From positions 62,001-126,000 of the forward strand of contig NZ_JAHZST010000016.1 in assembly GCF_019457885.1 (NCBI RefSeq): a stretch of 64,000 nucleotides of DNA. The letters run 5' to 3'. The stretch's first letter is position 1, and each line of letters starts with the position of its first letter. Below the pieces are notes generated by a model, which saw only the letters and a program-made list of their open reading frames with translations, was not told the DNA's origin and ran no database searches. The stretch comes from Shewanella nanhaiensis. GTDB taxonomy: Bacteria > Pseudomonadota > Gammaproteobacteria > Enterobacterales > Shewanellaceae. Position numbers and translations under genes: made by a program. Below, one piece after another: positions 63,991 through 64,000 of this stretch.

Positions 63991-64000
63991 TTCCTAATCG

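Noticed and set aside
1..64000. CRISPR array, tRNA or rRNA genes, prophage or complete insertion sequence
   Set aside because: No regularly spaced repeats, no tRNA/rRNA-like segments and no transposase or phage structural genes were seen in reading the window by eye; an RNA gene finder could still reveal small RNAs.

Overview
This is a chromosomal window from a gammaproteobacterium, most likely a Shewanella. The evidence is the set of protein families, the gene orders (gmk-rpoZ-spoT-ridA-trmH, rph-pyrE, slmA-dut-coaBC / radC-rpmBG, rarD-yigI / recQ, leuLABCD, and a dcw cluster without ddlB between murC and ftsQ), and many TTG/GTG starts with good ribosome binding sites. No species is assigned, because no search could be run. 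Nearly all of the window is core genome. Accessory material is concentrated at 1.1-4.4 kb, with smaller patches at 8.9-17.5 kb and 28.8-33.5 kb.

Layout. 2-1132: 3' part of a serine hydrolase gene. 1133-4361: an accessory island with three AT-rich genes of no known function. They are separated by imperfect inverted repeats that look like integron attC sites, and no integrase is visible in the window. Two copies of a dispersed repeat, in opposite orientation, flank the island. 4362-8633 (minus): gmk-rpoZ-spoT-ridA-trmH, covering stringent response, GMP kinase, RNA polymerase omega and tRNA methylation. 8960-12109 (plus): a membrane protein with palindromes in its linker, then an overlapping nucleotidyltransferase/sugar-kinase pair. 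12121-17487: an SRAP protein, a large lipoprotein gene frameshifted in its last repeat module, a short XPF/ERCC4-type nuclease and an unknown protein. 17580-28796: yicC, rph-pyrE with an intercistronic terminator, folE, an S9 peptidase, slmA, dut-coaBC, radC, rpmB-rpmG, and argA preceded by tandem ARG boxes. 28823-33520: a Crp/Fnr-type regulator divergent from an exported protein of unknown function and a TonB-dependent receptor, with a perfect dyad between them. 33578-38934: rarD, yigI, recQ, and a TPR-membrane protein with a degenerate GGDEF-like end. 39168-44201: leucine operon with promoter, Leu-rich leader peptide, attenuator and leuABCD. 44721-48489: a FadL-type porin, a SnoaL-like exported protein, glycerol kinase and a small unknown protein. 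49005-63990: the division and cell wall cluster mraZ-rsmH-ftsL-ftsI-murE-murF-mraY-murD-ftsW-murG-murC-ftsQ-ftsA. It is led by a promoter with three 10-bp-phased TTGTGG repeats (probable MraZ operator), and a strong promoter lies before ftsQ. The window ends just before where ftsZ would be expected.

How the parts work together. The dcw genes form an almost continuous transcription unit with start/stop overlaps, coupling lipid II synthesis (MurE, MurF, MraY, MurD, MurG, MurC) to the divisome (FtsL, FtsI, FtsW, FtsQ, FtsA). The leucine and arginine genes each carry a readable control element: a Leu leader attenuator and ArgR boxes. The parts with no ready explanation are the cassette-like island, the kinase/nucleotidyltransferase pair, the regulator/exported protein/TonB locus and the mini-XPF nuclease.
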